Origin: Sva-07 sp964651825 | GTDB taxonomy: Bacteria > Actinomycetota > Acidimicrobiia > Acidimicrobiales > Ilumatobacteraceae | DNA: 44,999 bases | Reading direction: 5' to 3' | Assembly: GCA_964651825.1 (NCBI GenBank) | Contig: CAZYWK010000026.1 | Location: 1 to 44,999, forward strand | Part shown: positions 22,778-31,577 of the stretch, one piece after another | Layout of the letters: every line of letters begins with the position of its first letter | How positions within the stretch are numbered: the stretch's first letter is position 1 | Program-made: the position numbers and the translations under genes | The notes under the pieces: model-generated | What the model was told of the DNA's origin: nothing | Seen by the model: the letters and a program-made list of their open reading frames with translations, nothing else | Database searches by the model: none

Positions 22778-23499
22778 CGGTGCTGTTCGGATGCGAGAAC
22801 CTGCAGGTCGGGTACGGACAGATCACCGTGGCGCGCGACATCTCGATCGGCGTCGAGCCCACCGAGATCCTGACCGTGCTCGGCCCGAACGGCGCCGGAA
22901 AGACGACGCTGATGCTCACCCTCGCCGGTCTCCTCCCGCCGATCGCCGGCACGATCAACCTCGAGGGTCAACCCGTGAAGGGCGGCTCGGCGCGACGTCT
23001 CAACCGGGCCGGTGTGGTGCTGGTACCGGACTCACGGGCCCTCTTCACGGCGATGACCACGGTCGAGAACCTGGAGGTCGCCCGACGACCGACAGGGATG
23101 ACCATCGACGAGGTGATGGAGACGTTCCCCGCGCTCGGCACCCGGAGGAGGATCCGCGCCGGGATGCTCTCGGGTGGCGAGCAGCAGATGCTCGCCCTCG
23201 CCCGGGCGCTCGTCCAGGGCCCGAAGGTGCTGATCGTCGACGAAATGAGCATGGGGCTCGCGCCGATCATCGTCGAACAGTTGATGGCGAAGCTGCGCGA
23301 GATCGCCGACCGGAGCAATGCGGCCGTGATTCTCGTCGAACAGCACGTGCACCTCGCCTTGGAGATCGCCGATCGTGCGCTCGTGGTCGTGCACGGCGAG
23401 GTCGTGCTTCAAGGATCGGCTGCCGAGTTGCGTGAGGACCCGTCACGGCTGCAGGCGGCCTACCTCGGGGCCGGCGCCGCGTCGACCCCGGGCGGCTGA
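22774..23499 (+). CDS. livF: LivF-type ABC transporter ATP-binding protein
   Basis: 241 residues, normal for LivF. Walker A GPNGAGKTT is near 36-44, the signature reads LSGGEQQMLALARAL, and Walker B LIVDEMSMGLAP shows the Met/Ser-containing variant characteristic of LivF proteins. VLVEQHVHLAL is the typical end of the ATPase core. It is the second ATPase of the heterodimer with the LivG part of the fusion and is translationally coupled to it by an ATGA overlap. Last gene of the operon, convergent with the phosphotransferase-like gene 36 bases away. Confidence 0.9.
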   Translation: MTVLFGCENLQVGYGQITVARDISIGVEPTEILTVLGPNGAGKTTLMLTLAGLLPPIAGTINLEGQPVKGGSARRLNRAGVVLVPDSRALFTAMTTVENLEVARRPTGMTIDEVMETFPALGTRRRIRAGMLSGGEQQMLALARALVQGPKVLIVDEMSMGLAPIIVEQLMAKLREIADRSNAAVILVEQHVHLALEIADRALVVVHGEVVLQGSAAELREDPSRLQAAYLGAGAASTPGG

Positions 23500-23535
23500 C
23501 GGCATCGACCGGGGCGCCGCCGGCTGGGGCGTGCG

Positions 23536-24984
23536 TCAGGTCTGCGGGCGCTCGAATCGCGTCAGCGGGTCGTAGTGCCGACCGGCCATGGCGCCCGACG
23601 ATGCCCGGAGCAACTCCTCGTCCCGCCCGACCCGGCGGCCGACGACGCGGAGCGCGTCGGTTTCGGCGATGGTCCCGTCGTCGACGCCGATCGAGAGTTG
23701 GCGCCGCCCCCAGCTGATCCTCTCCACAGGGCTGCCGAGGATCGACTCGAGGTCGGCGAGTTCGGCCCGGGCGTACGTGCGACCGTGGCGGTCGACGGCC
23801 TCGAGGTACCTGATCAGTCGGGCCAGGCCCTTCGTCCGCTGGACCGCGAACCCGTCCTCGATCCGTGGCACGATGACGTCGCGCAACTGATCGAGGGCGA
23901 CGCCGTACAGGCCGTGCCAGTCGTACGTCGGGTCGTCGTTCGCGTGGGCCGATTCGCTCGGCGACATGTCGAGCTCGACGCCCATCGCGGCGCTCAGGCT
24001 CTCGACGAGCAGGCGGCGGTGGAGTTGTCCGAAGATGAGCTGGGCGCCGACGTCACCGCCGCCCGCACCGCCATCCCGGTCGGTGCCGCCTTCGTTCTCG
24101 GTGTCACCCGATCCGGAGGCGCGTGTCTCGCCGCCGCGACCGTGACCCATCGTGGCGATCTTGGCCTCCGCCAACACCCGGTAGTAGCGGATGCGGTCGA
24201 GATCGATTCGGTTGCCGGACGCCCGCTCGTACTCGCTGAACCGCTCGGGCAGATCGGGAAATGGTTCCTGCGTCGAACGCAGCGACACCCACGCCAGGTC
24301 GTCCATCGGATCGCCGGGGTGCGCCAGTTCCCAGTCGACGATCGCCGCGACGCGGTCGCCCTGGAACATGAAGTTGCCGGGACCGGTGTCGCCCTGGACG
24401 ACCACCGGTGGGCCTTCATAGGCAGGGATATTGGCGCGCAGCCAGCGCAGTGCGATGCTCAGCTCGGCCGTCGGAACGCCGCCGCGGAAAGCGATCAGCG
24501 CATCCATCTCGTCGAGCTGGCGGTGGACGTGGTCGCCGATCGATTCGCGGGGGCCAGAGAGGCCGAGCTCGACGGCGTCGAGGCCGTGCAGATCGGCCAG
24601 CCGGAGCATGAAGTCCTGCGCGATCGCGGTGGCGCGCTGCGGGTCGCGCACCATCCCGAAGCGTCCGTCCCCTTCGACCACGCCGAGCAGAAGCGCCTGC
24701 TCGGTCGGGTGCAGGGCGACGAAGCGGGCGGTCGGCACCGCCGACGCGTCGAGGGCGCGATACACCTCGGCCTCGCGGCGCACCGTCCACGGGTCGCCGG
24801 TGGCGGCGGGATCGGAGCGGTCCCACCGCAGGAACACGCGCTCGTGATCGTCCGGACCGGCGAGTTCCACGAGCCATCCCTCGTTGCGGCCGCCGCCGGC
24901 CTGACGGTTCGCGGACGTGACGATGGATTGCGTCGTCTTCTCGATCCACGCTTGCATGTCAACCGGAAGCGTCGTCGCCGGCAT
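23536..24984 (-). CDS. Aminoglycoside-phosphotransferase-fold (APH/ACAD10-type) protein
   Basis: 482 residues. The kinase-like core is visible with VVVQGDTGPGNFMF (catalytic loop) and AAIVDWELAHPGDPMDDLAW (metal loop). The usual His of the HGD motif is Gln here, while the catalytic Asp and Asn are kept. A Gly/Asp-rich insertion (about 285-315) and a C-terminal helical extension make it longer than small APH proteins. Relatives near acyl-CoA dehydrogenases (ACAD10/11-type) phosphorylate hydroxyacyl-CoAs; a similar role in breaking down a hydroxylated acyl-CoA is plausible, not shown. ATG 24984 has AGGGGGA upstream. An operator copy lies 41 bases upstream. Confidence 0.75.
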   Translation of the reverse strand: MPATTLPVDMQAWIEKTTQSIVTSANRQAGGGRNEGWLVELAGPDDHERVFLRWDRSDPAATGDPWTVRREAEVYRALDASAVPTARFVALHPTEQALLLGVVEGDGRFGMVRDPQRATAIAQDFMLRLADLHGLDAVELGLSGPRESIGDHVHRQLDEMDALIAFRGGVPTAELSIALRWLRANIPAYEGPPVVVQGDTGPGNFMFQGDRVAAIVDWELAHPGDPMDDLAWVSLRSTQEPFPDLPERFSEYERASGNRIDLDRIRYYRVLAEAKIATMGHGRGGETRASGSGDTENEGGTDRDGGAGGGDVGAQLIFGQLHRRLLVESLSAAMGVELDMSPSESAHANDDPTYDWHGLYGVALDQLRDVIVPRIEDGFAVQRTKGLARLIRYLEAVDRHGRTYARAELADLESILGSPVERISWGRRQLSIGVDDGTIAETDALRVVGRRVGRDEELLRASSGAMAGRHYDPLTRFERPQT

Positions 24985-25024
24985 GGGTCCCCCTCGTGCA
25001 GCCGCCCGCAATGGGGGCGACCTT

Positions 25025-25040
25025 GAATAGGTGACTATTT
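25025..25040 (-). promoter_or_regulatory. 16-bp operator of the phosphotransferase-like gene
   Basis: GAATAGGTGACTATTT, nearly the consensus palindrome. It sits in the 76-base gap between the GntR gene stop and the phosphotransferase-like start, giving that gene its own regulated promoter. Confidence 0.65.
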
Positions 25041-25060
25041 TAGCAGGCGGATGGAGCCGC

Positions 25061-25819
25061 TCAGAACGCGGTCTCGAGCAGCTTCTCGTCGAACACGTCG
25101 AGCAGTTCACCCTTGCCCGTCGACGCGCTCACCCACTGCATCTGCTTTTCCCAGTGAGTAGCAGCCTTTGCGGCATCGCCGGCCTCGATGAACCCGTAGA
25201 GCCTTTGGTACGAGCGTGCGGCACGCCGCAGAAGCGCCTGGTCGGACTTGTGGGCGCCAATCTTGTAGCGCTCGAGGATCAGCTGGTTCAGCAACTGTGA
25301 CAGCACCGACAGAGTTTCGTTTCCGCCGCGCTGGATGAGGGTGACGTGCAGCTCGGCCGCCGCGGTGCCGAACGCGTCGGCGTCGGCCGCTTCGGCCGCG
25401 GCCGAAGCCTTGGCGAGCACTGCTCGCAATGCGGCGAGGTCCTCGTCGGTGTGGTGCAGCGCGAGCTCCGCGGCAAGGTGGGGCTCCATGAGCACGCGGG
25501 CGGCATCCAGGTCAGCTGTCGTTGTCTTGCGCAGTTGGAGTACCACGGCAAGAGGTTCGGCAAGCCGAACGAGATCGGGCATCGTGACCGTGGCGCCCCC
25601 GCCCCGTCCTCGCCGGATGTGAATGAGACCCTGGAATTCGAGGATGCGCAGCGCCTCGCGCAGCGTCGTGCGGGCGATGCCGAACGCCTCGGTCAATTCG
25701 TCCTCGGTCGGAAGGCGGTCGCCGACCGCCAACTCGCCATTCGCGATACGGCGCCGGATCGTCGCGGCGACCGCCTCACCCGTCTTGCGACCATTCCTAT
25801 TGATCGTTTCCTTGGCCAT
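25061..25819 (-). CDS. GntR-family transcriptional regulator, FadR/FCD subfamily
   Basis: 252 residues. The N-terminal winged helix (about 12-78) has GDRLPTEDELTEAFGIARTT and LREALRILEFQGLIHIRRGRG. The C-terminal all-helical FCD domain (about 95-230) binds an effector, usually with a metal bound by Asp and His residues. FCD proteins typically respond to acyl-CoAs or organic acids. It is encoded 65 bases downstream of the enoyl-CoA hydratase and probably co-transcribed with it from the operator at 26665. As the only complete regulator gene inside the 18-43 kb block it is a candidate for the protein that reads the 16-bp sites, though the TetR gene at 43934 competes for that role. Confidence 0.87.
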   Translation of the reverse strand: MAKETINRNGRKTGEAVAATIRRRIANGELAVGDRLPTEDELTEAFGIARTTLREALRILEFQGLIHIRRGRGGGATVTMPDLVRLAEPLAVVLQLRKTTTADLDAARVLMEPHLAAELALHHTDEDLAALRAVLAKASAAAEAADADAFGTAAAELHVTLIQRGGNETLSVLSQLLNQLILERYKIGAHKSDQALLRRAARSYQRLYGFIEAGDAAKAATHWEKQMQWVSASTGKGELLDVFDEKLLETAF

Positions 25820-25884
25820 GTCACCTCGTCGAGGCTCGGAGTGTACCGAAGGCGCTCGGCGCGTTCGGCGATCGCTGCGCCCGG

Positions 25885-26661
25885 TCAGCGATAGGTGGGC
25901 GGGCGGTTGACTCGTGGTTCGCCGCGTCGTTCTGCGGCGGACCGGTTGCCGATGTGCGTGTATGCCAAGCCGTTCTGCTTGGCGATGTGTGGTGGCATGT
26001 CGAGCGACTCCCAGATCGCGCGGACGGTGCCCTGGATCGCGAGGGGATTGCGTGCCGCGATCTGTTCCGCGATGTCTGCGGCGCGGTCGTGCAGCTGCTC
26101 GTTCGGCACGACCTCGCTCACCAGACCCAGGCGGAGCGCGGTCTGGGCGGTGAGCCGTTCCTCGGTCCCCATCAGTGCCCAGCGCAGCACATCGCCGAGT
26201 GGGACGCCGCGGTGGAGCATGCCGATCGGTTCGAGCGCCGACACGATGCTCGCGTTGGCATGCGGGTCGAAGAACGTCGCGTCCTCGCTGCAGATGACGA
26301 TGTCGCTCTCGTTGACGAGGTATTGACCGCCTCCGGCACACATCCCCTGCACCGCACACACGACCGGCTTCCACACCTTGTGGGCTCGCGGGCCGAGGTA
26401 AACGCCTGGATCCTCCTGGGTCCAGATGTTCTTGTCGAACCACCACGCGCCGTTCTTCACGTCGATGCCGGTGCAGAAGGCCCGTTCGCCGCTGGCGCGC
26501 AAAACCGCGACGTGGATGTCGTCGGTGTCGCGCACTGTTGTCCACGCGTCAGCGATCTCGTTGCACATCGTCTCGTTGAACGAGTTCATCTGATCGGGCC
26601 GATCGAGCGTGATCGTCGCCACGTGATCGGTGATGTCGAAGTCGATGGTCTCGAGCGCCAT
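25885..26661 (-). CDS. Enoyl-CoA hydratase/isomerase (crotonase) family protein
   Basis: 258 residues. The crotonase fold is shown by VATITLDRPDQMNSFNETM, the oxyanion-hole segments FCTGIDVKNG and GMCAGGGQYLV, and DATFFDPHA. A Glu is present in ALEPIGML, though assignment of the acid/base pair is uncertain, so hydratase, isomerase or hydrolase activity is possible. ATG 26661 is chosen because six further in-frame upstream codons overlap the operator at 26665. Three bases separate start codon and operator, implying a leaderless message. It is divergent from the amidohydrolase gene and followed by the GntR gene. Confidence 0.85.
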   Translation of the reverse strand: MALETIDFDITDHVATITLDRPDQMNSFNETMCNEIADAWTTVRDTDDIHVAVLRASGERAFCTGIDVKNGAWWFDKNIWTQEDPGVYLGPRAHKVWKPVVCAVQGMCAGGGQYLVNESDIVICSEDATFFDPHANASIVSALEPIGMLHRGVPLGDVLRWALMGTEERLTAQTALRLGLVSEVVPNEQLHDRAADIAEQIAARNPLAIQGTVRAIWESLDMPPHIAKQNGLAYTHIGNRSAAERRGEPRVNRPPTYR

Positions 26662-26664
26662 GTT

Positions 26665-26680
26665 AAATAGGTTACTCATT
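26665..26680 (-). promoter_or_regulatory. 16-bp operator of the enoyl-CoA hydratase/GntR unit
   Basis: AAATAGGTTACTCATT, directly before the start codon. On the minus strand its TATTTA can act as the -10 box of a leaderless transcript. Confidence 0.6.
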
Positions 26681-26724
26681 TTGGTTCGACCCGTTGACCT
26701 CCGAAGAAAAACCCGCCATGCTTG

Positions 26725-26740
26725 AAACAGGGCACTATTT
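26725..26740 (+). promoter_or_regulatory. 16-bp operator of the amidohydrolase gene
   Basis: AAACAGGGCACTATTT, 34 bases before the amidohydrolase start. With the copy at 26665 each direction of this divergent region has its own site, 60 bases apart from start to start. Confidence 0.55.
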
Positions 26741-26774
26741 AGCGTGTGCCGAGTGCAACGAGGGGACCACGACG

Positions 26775-27926
26775 ATGCCACTGCAGGACGACATGCAACT
26801 CATCTCCGTCGACGACCACGTCATCGAGCCGCCCGGGGTATGGCAGGACCGCCTTCCGCTCGCGATGCGCGACGACGGGCCTCGCATCGTGGAGGGGCCG
26901 TCGCCAGAGGGCCAGCCGCCGTCAGACGTGTGGTTGTACGAGGGGCAGGTGTTTCCGAACATCGGACTCAATGCCGTGGCGGGCAAAGACCGTTCGGAGT
27001 GGGGCCTTGACCCGACGCGATACGACGAGATGCTTCCCGGCTGTTTCGACCCCGTGGCGCGCGTCGCCGACATGGACCTCGACGGCGTGCAGGCCGGCCT
27101 CAACTTTCCCACATTCCCCCGGTTCGCCGGGACGGTCTTCCTGCAGGGCAAGGACCGCACTCTCGCGCTGGAATGCGTGAAGGCCTACAACGACTGGACG
27201 CTCGATGAGTGGTGCGCGGCGGCCCCGGAACGGCTGATCCCGTGCATGCTCGTCCCGCTCGACGATCCCGAACTCGCCGCGGCCGAGGTCCGCCGGACCG
27301 CGGCCAAGGGTGGGCGTACGGTCACCTTTCCCGAGAACCCGGTGCCGCTCGGCCTGCCGTCGTTCCACTCCGACCATTGGGATCCGTTCTGGGCTGCCGT
27401 CGAGGAGTGCGAGATGCCCGTGTCGATGCATTTCGGTACGTCGGGTCAGGTGACGATGCCGAGCCTCGACGGCCCGATGGCGGTGTGGATCTCGTTGATG
27501 GGCACGAACAGCCAGGCGGCATTCGCCGATCTGTTGTTCTCGGAGGTGTTCCACAAGTTCCCGGGCGTCAAGGTCTCGCTCGCCGAAGGCGGCATCGGCT
27601 GGATGCCATGGCTCCTCGAGCGCATCGACTACACGTGGGAGCGCCACAGCGCATATCAGAACTACAACACGTCGGTACGTCCGTCCGAGTTGGTCCGGGA
27701 CCACATCTACGGCTGTTTCATCTCCGATCGCACAGGGATCCTGCTGCGCCACGAGATCGGCATCGACCGGATCATGTGGGAGGGCGACTATCCACACTCC
27801 GACTCGCAGTTCCCCGGATCACGCAAGCGCGCCATGGAGGCCTTCGAAGACGTGCCGGACGAGGACGTGCGAAAGATCGTCGAGACGAACGCACGGCGGC
27901 TCTTCCGGTTCCCGCGCTCGGCTTAA
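26775..27926 (+). CDS. Amidohydrolase-2 (ACMSD-like) family metal-dependent hydrolase/decarboxylase
   Basis: 383 residues. The TIM-barrel amidohydrolase-2 signatures are present: SVDDHVIEP near the N-terminus (Asp-x-His metal site), VSMHFGTSG, VSLAEGGIGWMPWLLER and MWEGDYPHSDSQFP with the conserved Asp. Members hydrolyse amides or lactones, or decarboxylate aromatic acids, with one divalent metal. Such genes are frequent in steroid- and aromatic-degradation clusters of actinobacteria, but the reaction cannot be inferred. ATG 26775 has GAGGGG 10 bases upstream. Its stop codon overlaps the operator of the following operon. Confidence 0.85.
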   Translation: MPLQDDMQLISVDDHVIEPPGVWQDRLPLAMRDDGPRIVEGPSPEGQPPSDVWLYEGQVFPNIGLNAVAGKDRSEWGLDPTRYDEMLPGCFDPVARVADMDLDGVQAGLNFPTFPRFAGTVFLQGKDRTLALECVKAYNDWTLDEWCAAAPERLIPCMLVPLDDPELAAAEVRRTAAKGGRTVTFPENPVPLGLPSFHSDHWDPFWAAVEECEMPVSMHFGTSGQVTMPSLDGPMAVWISLMGTNSQAAFADLLFSEVFHKFPGVKVSLAEGGIGWMPWLLERIDYTWERHSAYQNYNTSVRPSELVRDHIYGCFISDRTGILLRHEIGIDRIMWEGDYPHSDSQFPGSRKRAMEAFEDVPDEDVRKIVETNARRLFRFPRSA

Positions 27927-27940
27927 ATAGGTTACTATTA
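27925..27940 (+). promoter_or_regulatory. 16-bp operator of the five-gene mycofactocin-SDR operon
   Basis: AAATAGGTTACTATTA, 46 bases before the GTG of the SDR gene and overlapping the amidohydrolase stop codon. It is one of the best matches to the consensus. Confidence 0.65.
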
Positions 27941-27986
27941 ACTCAGGCAGCTCAAGCGCTGTCTCATCGAGGGACTGGAGGGGCAC

Positions 27987-28847
27987 GTGGCTGGACGCGT
28001 GGAAGGAAAGGTCGCACTCATCACGGGTGCAGCACGGGGACAGGGCCGGGCACACGCCCGACGGCTGGCGGCAGAGGGTGCCGACATCATCGCCATCGAC
28101 ATCTGTCGACAGATCGAGTCCAACCCCTACCCGTTGGCGACGCCCGAGGATCTCGCCGAGACGGCCCGGCTCGTCGAAGCCGAGGGCCGTGCCTGTGTCG
28201 CAGTCCAGGCCGACGTGCGCGAGCGTTCGGAGTTGGCGGCCGCGGCCCAGCAGGGCCTCGATCGCCTCGGCCATCTCGACATCGTCGTGGCCAACGCCGG
28301 CATCCTGCCGACCGGCGCGAACAAGGGCCCGGAGGCATTCCTGGACGCCCTCGACGTCGACCTCATCGGCGTGATGAACACCGTCGCCGCGACCGTGCCG
28401 TCATTGCCGGACGGCGCCTCGATCATCATCACCGGGTCGACCGCCGGCATGATGCCGGGCACCACCGACAACCCGGTGCTCGGGCCGGGTGGGGCAGGCT
28501 ACGGGTACGCCAAGCGCGCACTGTTGCCGTACGTCGAGGCCATGGCCCTCCAGCTGGCGTCGAGGTTCATCCGGGTCAACGGCGTCCACCCGACGAACAC
28601 GAACACCCATCTGCTCCACCACGACGACCTCTACCGCGTGTTCCGCCCCGACCTCGAGGCCCCGACGCGGGCCGACGTCGAGCCGGCATTCGTGATGTTC
28701 CAGGCGATGCCGATCCCGTACATCGAACCCGAGGACATGGCCGACCTCGTGCTCTTCCTCGCCTCCGACGAGTCGAGGTACATCACCGGACACCACATCC
28801 GTGTCGATGCCGGCTCCCTGCTCCAAATCCCCGGATCGGCCCGCTGA
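27987..28847 (+). CDS. Mycofactocin-type short-chain dehydrogenase
   Basis: 286 residues. The cofactor motif reads TGAARGQGRAHA and is followed by the insert typical of mycofactocin-coupled SDRs: ADIIAIDICRQI and YPLATPEDLAETARLVE (about 36-64). The active-site Tyr/Lys are in YGYAKRAL and the Ser in ITGST. Family members hold NAD(H) tightly and pass electrons to the peptide-derived carrier mycofactocin; they oxidise alcohols. No mycofactocin biosynthesis gene is in the window, so the host should carry one elsewhere. The start is GTG 27987, with GGAGGGG 3 bases upstream. It is the first gene of the operon, one base before the aldehyde dehydrogenase. Confidence 0.88.
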   Translation: MAGRVEGKVALITGAARGQGRAHARRLAAEGADIIAIDICRQIESNPYPLATPEDLAETARLVEAEGRACVAVQADVRERSELAAAAQQGLDRLGHLDIVVANAGILPTGANKGPEAFLDALDVDLIGVMNTVAATVPSLPDGASIIITGSTAGMMPGTTDNPVLGPGGAGYGYAKRALLPYVEAMALQLASRFIRVNGVHPTNTNTHLLHHDDLYRVFRPDLEAPTRADVEPAFVMFQAMPIPYIEPEDMADLVLFLASDESRYITGHHIRVDAGSLLQIPGSAR

Positions 28848-28848
28848 C

Positions 28849-30318
28849 ATGACCACCACGAAACGCGGGGGGTATCCCGGGATGTTGATCGACGGCCAAC
28901 TCGTCGAGGCCGCCTCCGGGCGACGCTTCGAACGGCGCAACCCCGCAACCGGGGAACTCGCCGGCACGGCGCCCGACGGCGGCGTCGAGGACCTCGAACG
29001 GGCCGTCGCCGCCGCCCGCCGCGTCGCCGATGCGGGGGAGTGGGCCGCCGACCGCGAGTTCCGCAAGCGCTGCCTCGCCCAGCTGCAGCAGGTTTGCCGG
29101 GACTACGCGGACACGTGGCGCCACGAACTCGTCGCCGAGGTCGGCACTCCGGTCATGTGGACCCACATGTTCCAGCTCGACTGGCCGATCGAGCACGCGC
29201 TCGGTGCCCCACTGGCGCTCATGGACACCTACGAGTGGGAGATTGATCGCGGCGTGCTCGAGGGGCCGGCCGGTGCATACCGGCGCACCGTGGTCAAGAA
29301 CCCGGTCGGGGTGATCGGCGCGATCGTGCCGTGGAACTTCCCCATGGAGATCACGCTGTCGAAGCTCGGGCCGATCATCGCCACCGGGAACAGCGTCGTC
29401 TTCAAACCGGCACCCGACACGCCGCTCAGCTCGCTGCGACTCGGCGAGCTGATCACCAAGACCGACATCCCCGCCGGGGTCGTCAACTTCGTCACCTCGT
29501 CGGACCATCTCGTCGGCGAGGCGCTCGCCGCGTCACCGCACGTCGACATGGTCGGCTTCACCGGTTCGACCACCACCGGCAAGCGCGTGATGGAGGTGGC
29601 GGCGCGCAACGTCACCAAGGTGTTCCTCGAGCTCGGCGGCAAGTCGGCCACGATCGTTCTCGACGACGCCGACTTCTCCACCACGCTGCCTGGCACCGTC
29701 CAGACCTGCGTCCACGCCGGTCAGGGCTGCGCCCTGCCGACCCGGCTGCTCATCCCGCGCACGCGCTACGACGAAGCAGTCGAGATGCTCACCGCCGTGT
29801 GGGCGCACGTGCCGTACGGCGATCCCACCGACATGTCGGTGATGGCCGGACCGCTGATCAGCGAGCGCCAGCGCGACCGCGTGCTCGGCTACATCGAGGC
29901 AGGCAAGGCCGAGGGTGCCCGCGTCGCCATCGGCGGCGGCGTGCCCGCCCATCTCGACACCGGTTGGTACGTCGAGCCGACGTTGTTCGTCGACGTCGAC
30001 AACTCGATGAAGATCGCCCAGGAGGAGATCTTCGGTCCGGTGCTCGTCGTGATCCCGTACGAGGACGACGACGACGCGGTACGCATCGCCAACGACTCGA
30101 TCTACGGGCTCTCGGGCGCGGTGGTCGGCGGCGACACCGAACGAGCGACCGCTGTGGCCCGCCGCATCCGCACCGGAACGATGAGCGTCAACGGCGCGGG
30201 AGGCTACCTGTGCGACCTGCCGTTCGGCGGCTACAAGCAGAGCGGGATCGGCCGTCAGTGGGGGCCGGAAGGCTTCGACGAGATGATGGAATACACAGCG
30301 TTCTCGGCGCCGGCCTGA
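28849..30318 (+). CDS. NAD-dependent aldehyde dehydrogenase
   Basis: 489 residues, standard length. Catalytic elements are in place: VPWNFPM (Asn), LELGGKSA (Glu near 261), GQGCALPTR (nucleophile Cys near 294) and EEIFGPVLVV. It oxidises an aldehyde to the acid with NAD. Its start is one base after the stop of the mycofactocin-type SDR, so the pair is well placed to convert an alcohol through an aldehyde to a carboxylic acid. The acid could then be activated by the CoA-transferase encoded next or by the FadD-type ligases of the same operator group (inference). Confidence 0.92.
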   Translation: MTTTKRGGYPGMLIDGQLVEAASGRRFERRNPATGELAGTAPDGGVEDLERAVAAARRVADAGEWAADREFRKRCLAQLQQVCRDYADTWRHELVAEVGTPVMWTHMFQLDWPIEHALGAPLALMDTYEWEIDRGVLEGPAGAYRRTVVKNPVGVIGAIVPWNFPMEITLSKLGPIIATGNSVVFKPAPDTPLSSLRLGELITKTDIPAGVVNFVTSSDHLVGEALAASPHVDMVGFTGSTTTGKRVMEVAARNVTKVFLELGGKSATIVLDDADFSTTLPGTVQTCVHAGQGCALPTRLLIPRTRYDEAVEMLTAVWAHVPYGDPTDMSVMAGPLISERQRDRVLGYIEAGKAEGARVAIGGGVPAHLDTGWYVEPTLFVDVDNSMKIAQEEIFGPVLVVIPYEDDDDAVRIANDSIYGLSGAVVGGDTERATAVARRIRTGTMSVNGAGGYLCDLPFGGYKQSGIGRQWGPEGFDEMMEYTAFSAPA

Positions 30319-30347
30319 CCGGTGTCGCCAAGGGAGACGAGCATCCG

Positions 30348-31577
30348 ATGAGCAATCGACCGATGGAGGGCGTGCGCGTCCTCGAAGTGGCGCAGTACAC
30401 GTTCACCCCTGCCGCTGGGGCCGTGATGGCGGACTGGGGTGCCGACGTGATCAAGGTCGAACACGCCGTCACCGGTGACGCTCAACGGGGCATCAAGCTC
30501 GGCACGGGTGGCGCCGCGGCCGGTTCGTTCCAGCCGTTGATGGAACACCCCAACCGCGGCAAGCGCAGTGTGGGCCTGGCGCTGGAGACTGCCGGCGGGC
30601 GCGCGGTCCTGGACCGGCTCATCGTCGACAGCGATGTGTTCCTCACCAATTTCTTGCCCGGACCGCGGCGGCGTCTGCGGATCGATGTCGACGACGTCCG
30701 TGCGGTGAACCCGAACATCATCTATGCCCGAGGCTCGGCGTTCGGTCCCAGGGGAGACGAGGCCGACGACGGCGGCTACGACCTCAGCGCATACTGGTGC
30801 CGCTCGGGGAGCGCCTACGGCGCCACCCCCAGCGACGCACCGAACATCGCAGCGCAGCCTGCTGGCGCCTACGGCGACTCACTCGGCGGGATGACCATCG
30901 CCGGCGGGATCGCCGCCGCGCTGTTCCAGCGCGAACGTACTGGTCAACCCAGCGTCGTCGACGTGTCACTGCTCTCGATGGGAATCTGGGCGACGGCGCT
31001 CTCGGTGAGCACGGTGATGCTGCTCGGGATGGACATGCCACGCGCAACGCTCGACTCACCGCCGAACAACCCGGTGAACCCTGTCATCGGCACCTTCCGG
31101 ACTGCCGACGGCCGTTTCGTCAACCTGACCATGCTGCAGCCGGGGCGCTACTGGGCCGACGTCTGCCGGCACATCGACCGGGAAGATCTGATCGACGACG
31201 ACCGCTTCGATTCCGCGGAGAAGCTGATGGCGAACGCCGGCGAGGCAGGCCGATACGTGGCCGATGCGATCGTCGCCAAGCCGTACGCGTACTGGCTGGA
31301 GCGCTTCGCCACCCTGGAGGGTCAGTGGGCGCCGGTGCAGAGCCCGCTCGAAGTCGCCGCCGATCCGCAGATCGTCGCCAACGGGTACGTGCTGACCGTC
31401 ACCGACATCGAGGGGAATGAGCGCCGGCTGGTGTCGTCACCGGTCCAATTCGACGAGACACCATTCACCATCACTCGGGGGCCGCAGTTCGCCGAACACA
31501 CCGACGAGATCGTCAGCGGTCTCGGCTTCTCCGACGACGAACTGATCCAGCTCAAACTCGACGGGGCCATCACGTGA
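30348..31577 (+). CDS. Family III (CaiB/BaiF-type) CoA-transferase
   Basis: 409 residues. The N-terminus is typical (GVRVLEVAQYTFTPAAGAVMADWGAD region with DVIKVEH), as are NRGKRSVGLAL and the probable nucleophile Asp near 177 in AGAYGDSLGG. The family moves CoA between acids. In this operon it could load CoA onto the acid made by the aldehyde dehydrogenase, or act as an isomerase-type racemase relative; the motifs do not decide. ATG 30348 has AGGGAGA 10 bases upstream. The DUF35 gene begins inside its stop as GTGA. Confidence 0.87.
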   Translation: MSNRPMEGVRVLEVAQYTFTPAAGAVMADWGADVIKVEHAVTGDAQRGIKLGTGGAAAGSFQPLMEHPNRGKRSVGLALETAGGRAVLDRLIVDSDVFLTNFLPGPRRRLRIDVDDVRAVNPNIIYARGSAFGPRGDEADDGGYDLSAYWCRSGSAYGATPSDAPNIAAQPAGAYGDSLGGMTIAGGIAAALFQRERTGQPSVVDVSLLSMGIWATALSVSTVMLLGMDMPRATLDSPPNNPVNPVIGTFRTADGRFVNLTMLQPGRYWADVCRHIDREDLIDDDRFDSAEKLMANAGEAGRYVADAIVAKPYAYWLERFATLEGQWAPVQSPLEVAADPQIVANGYVLTVTDIEGNERRLVSSPVQFDETPFTITRGPQFAEHTDEIVSGLGFSDDELIQLKLDGAIT

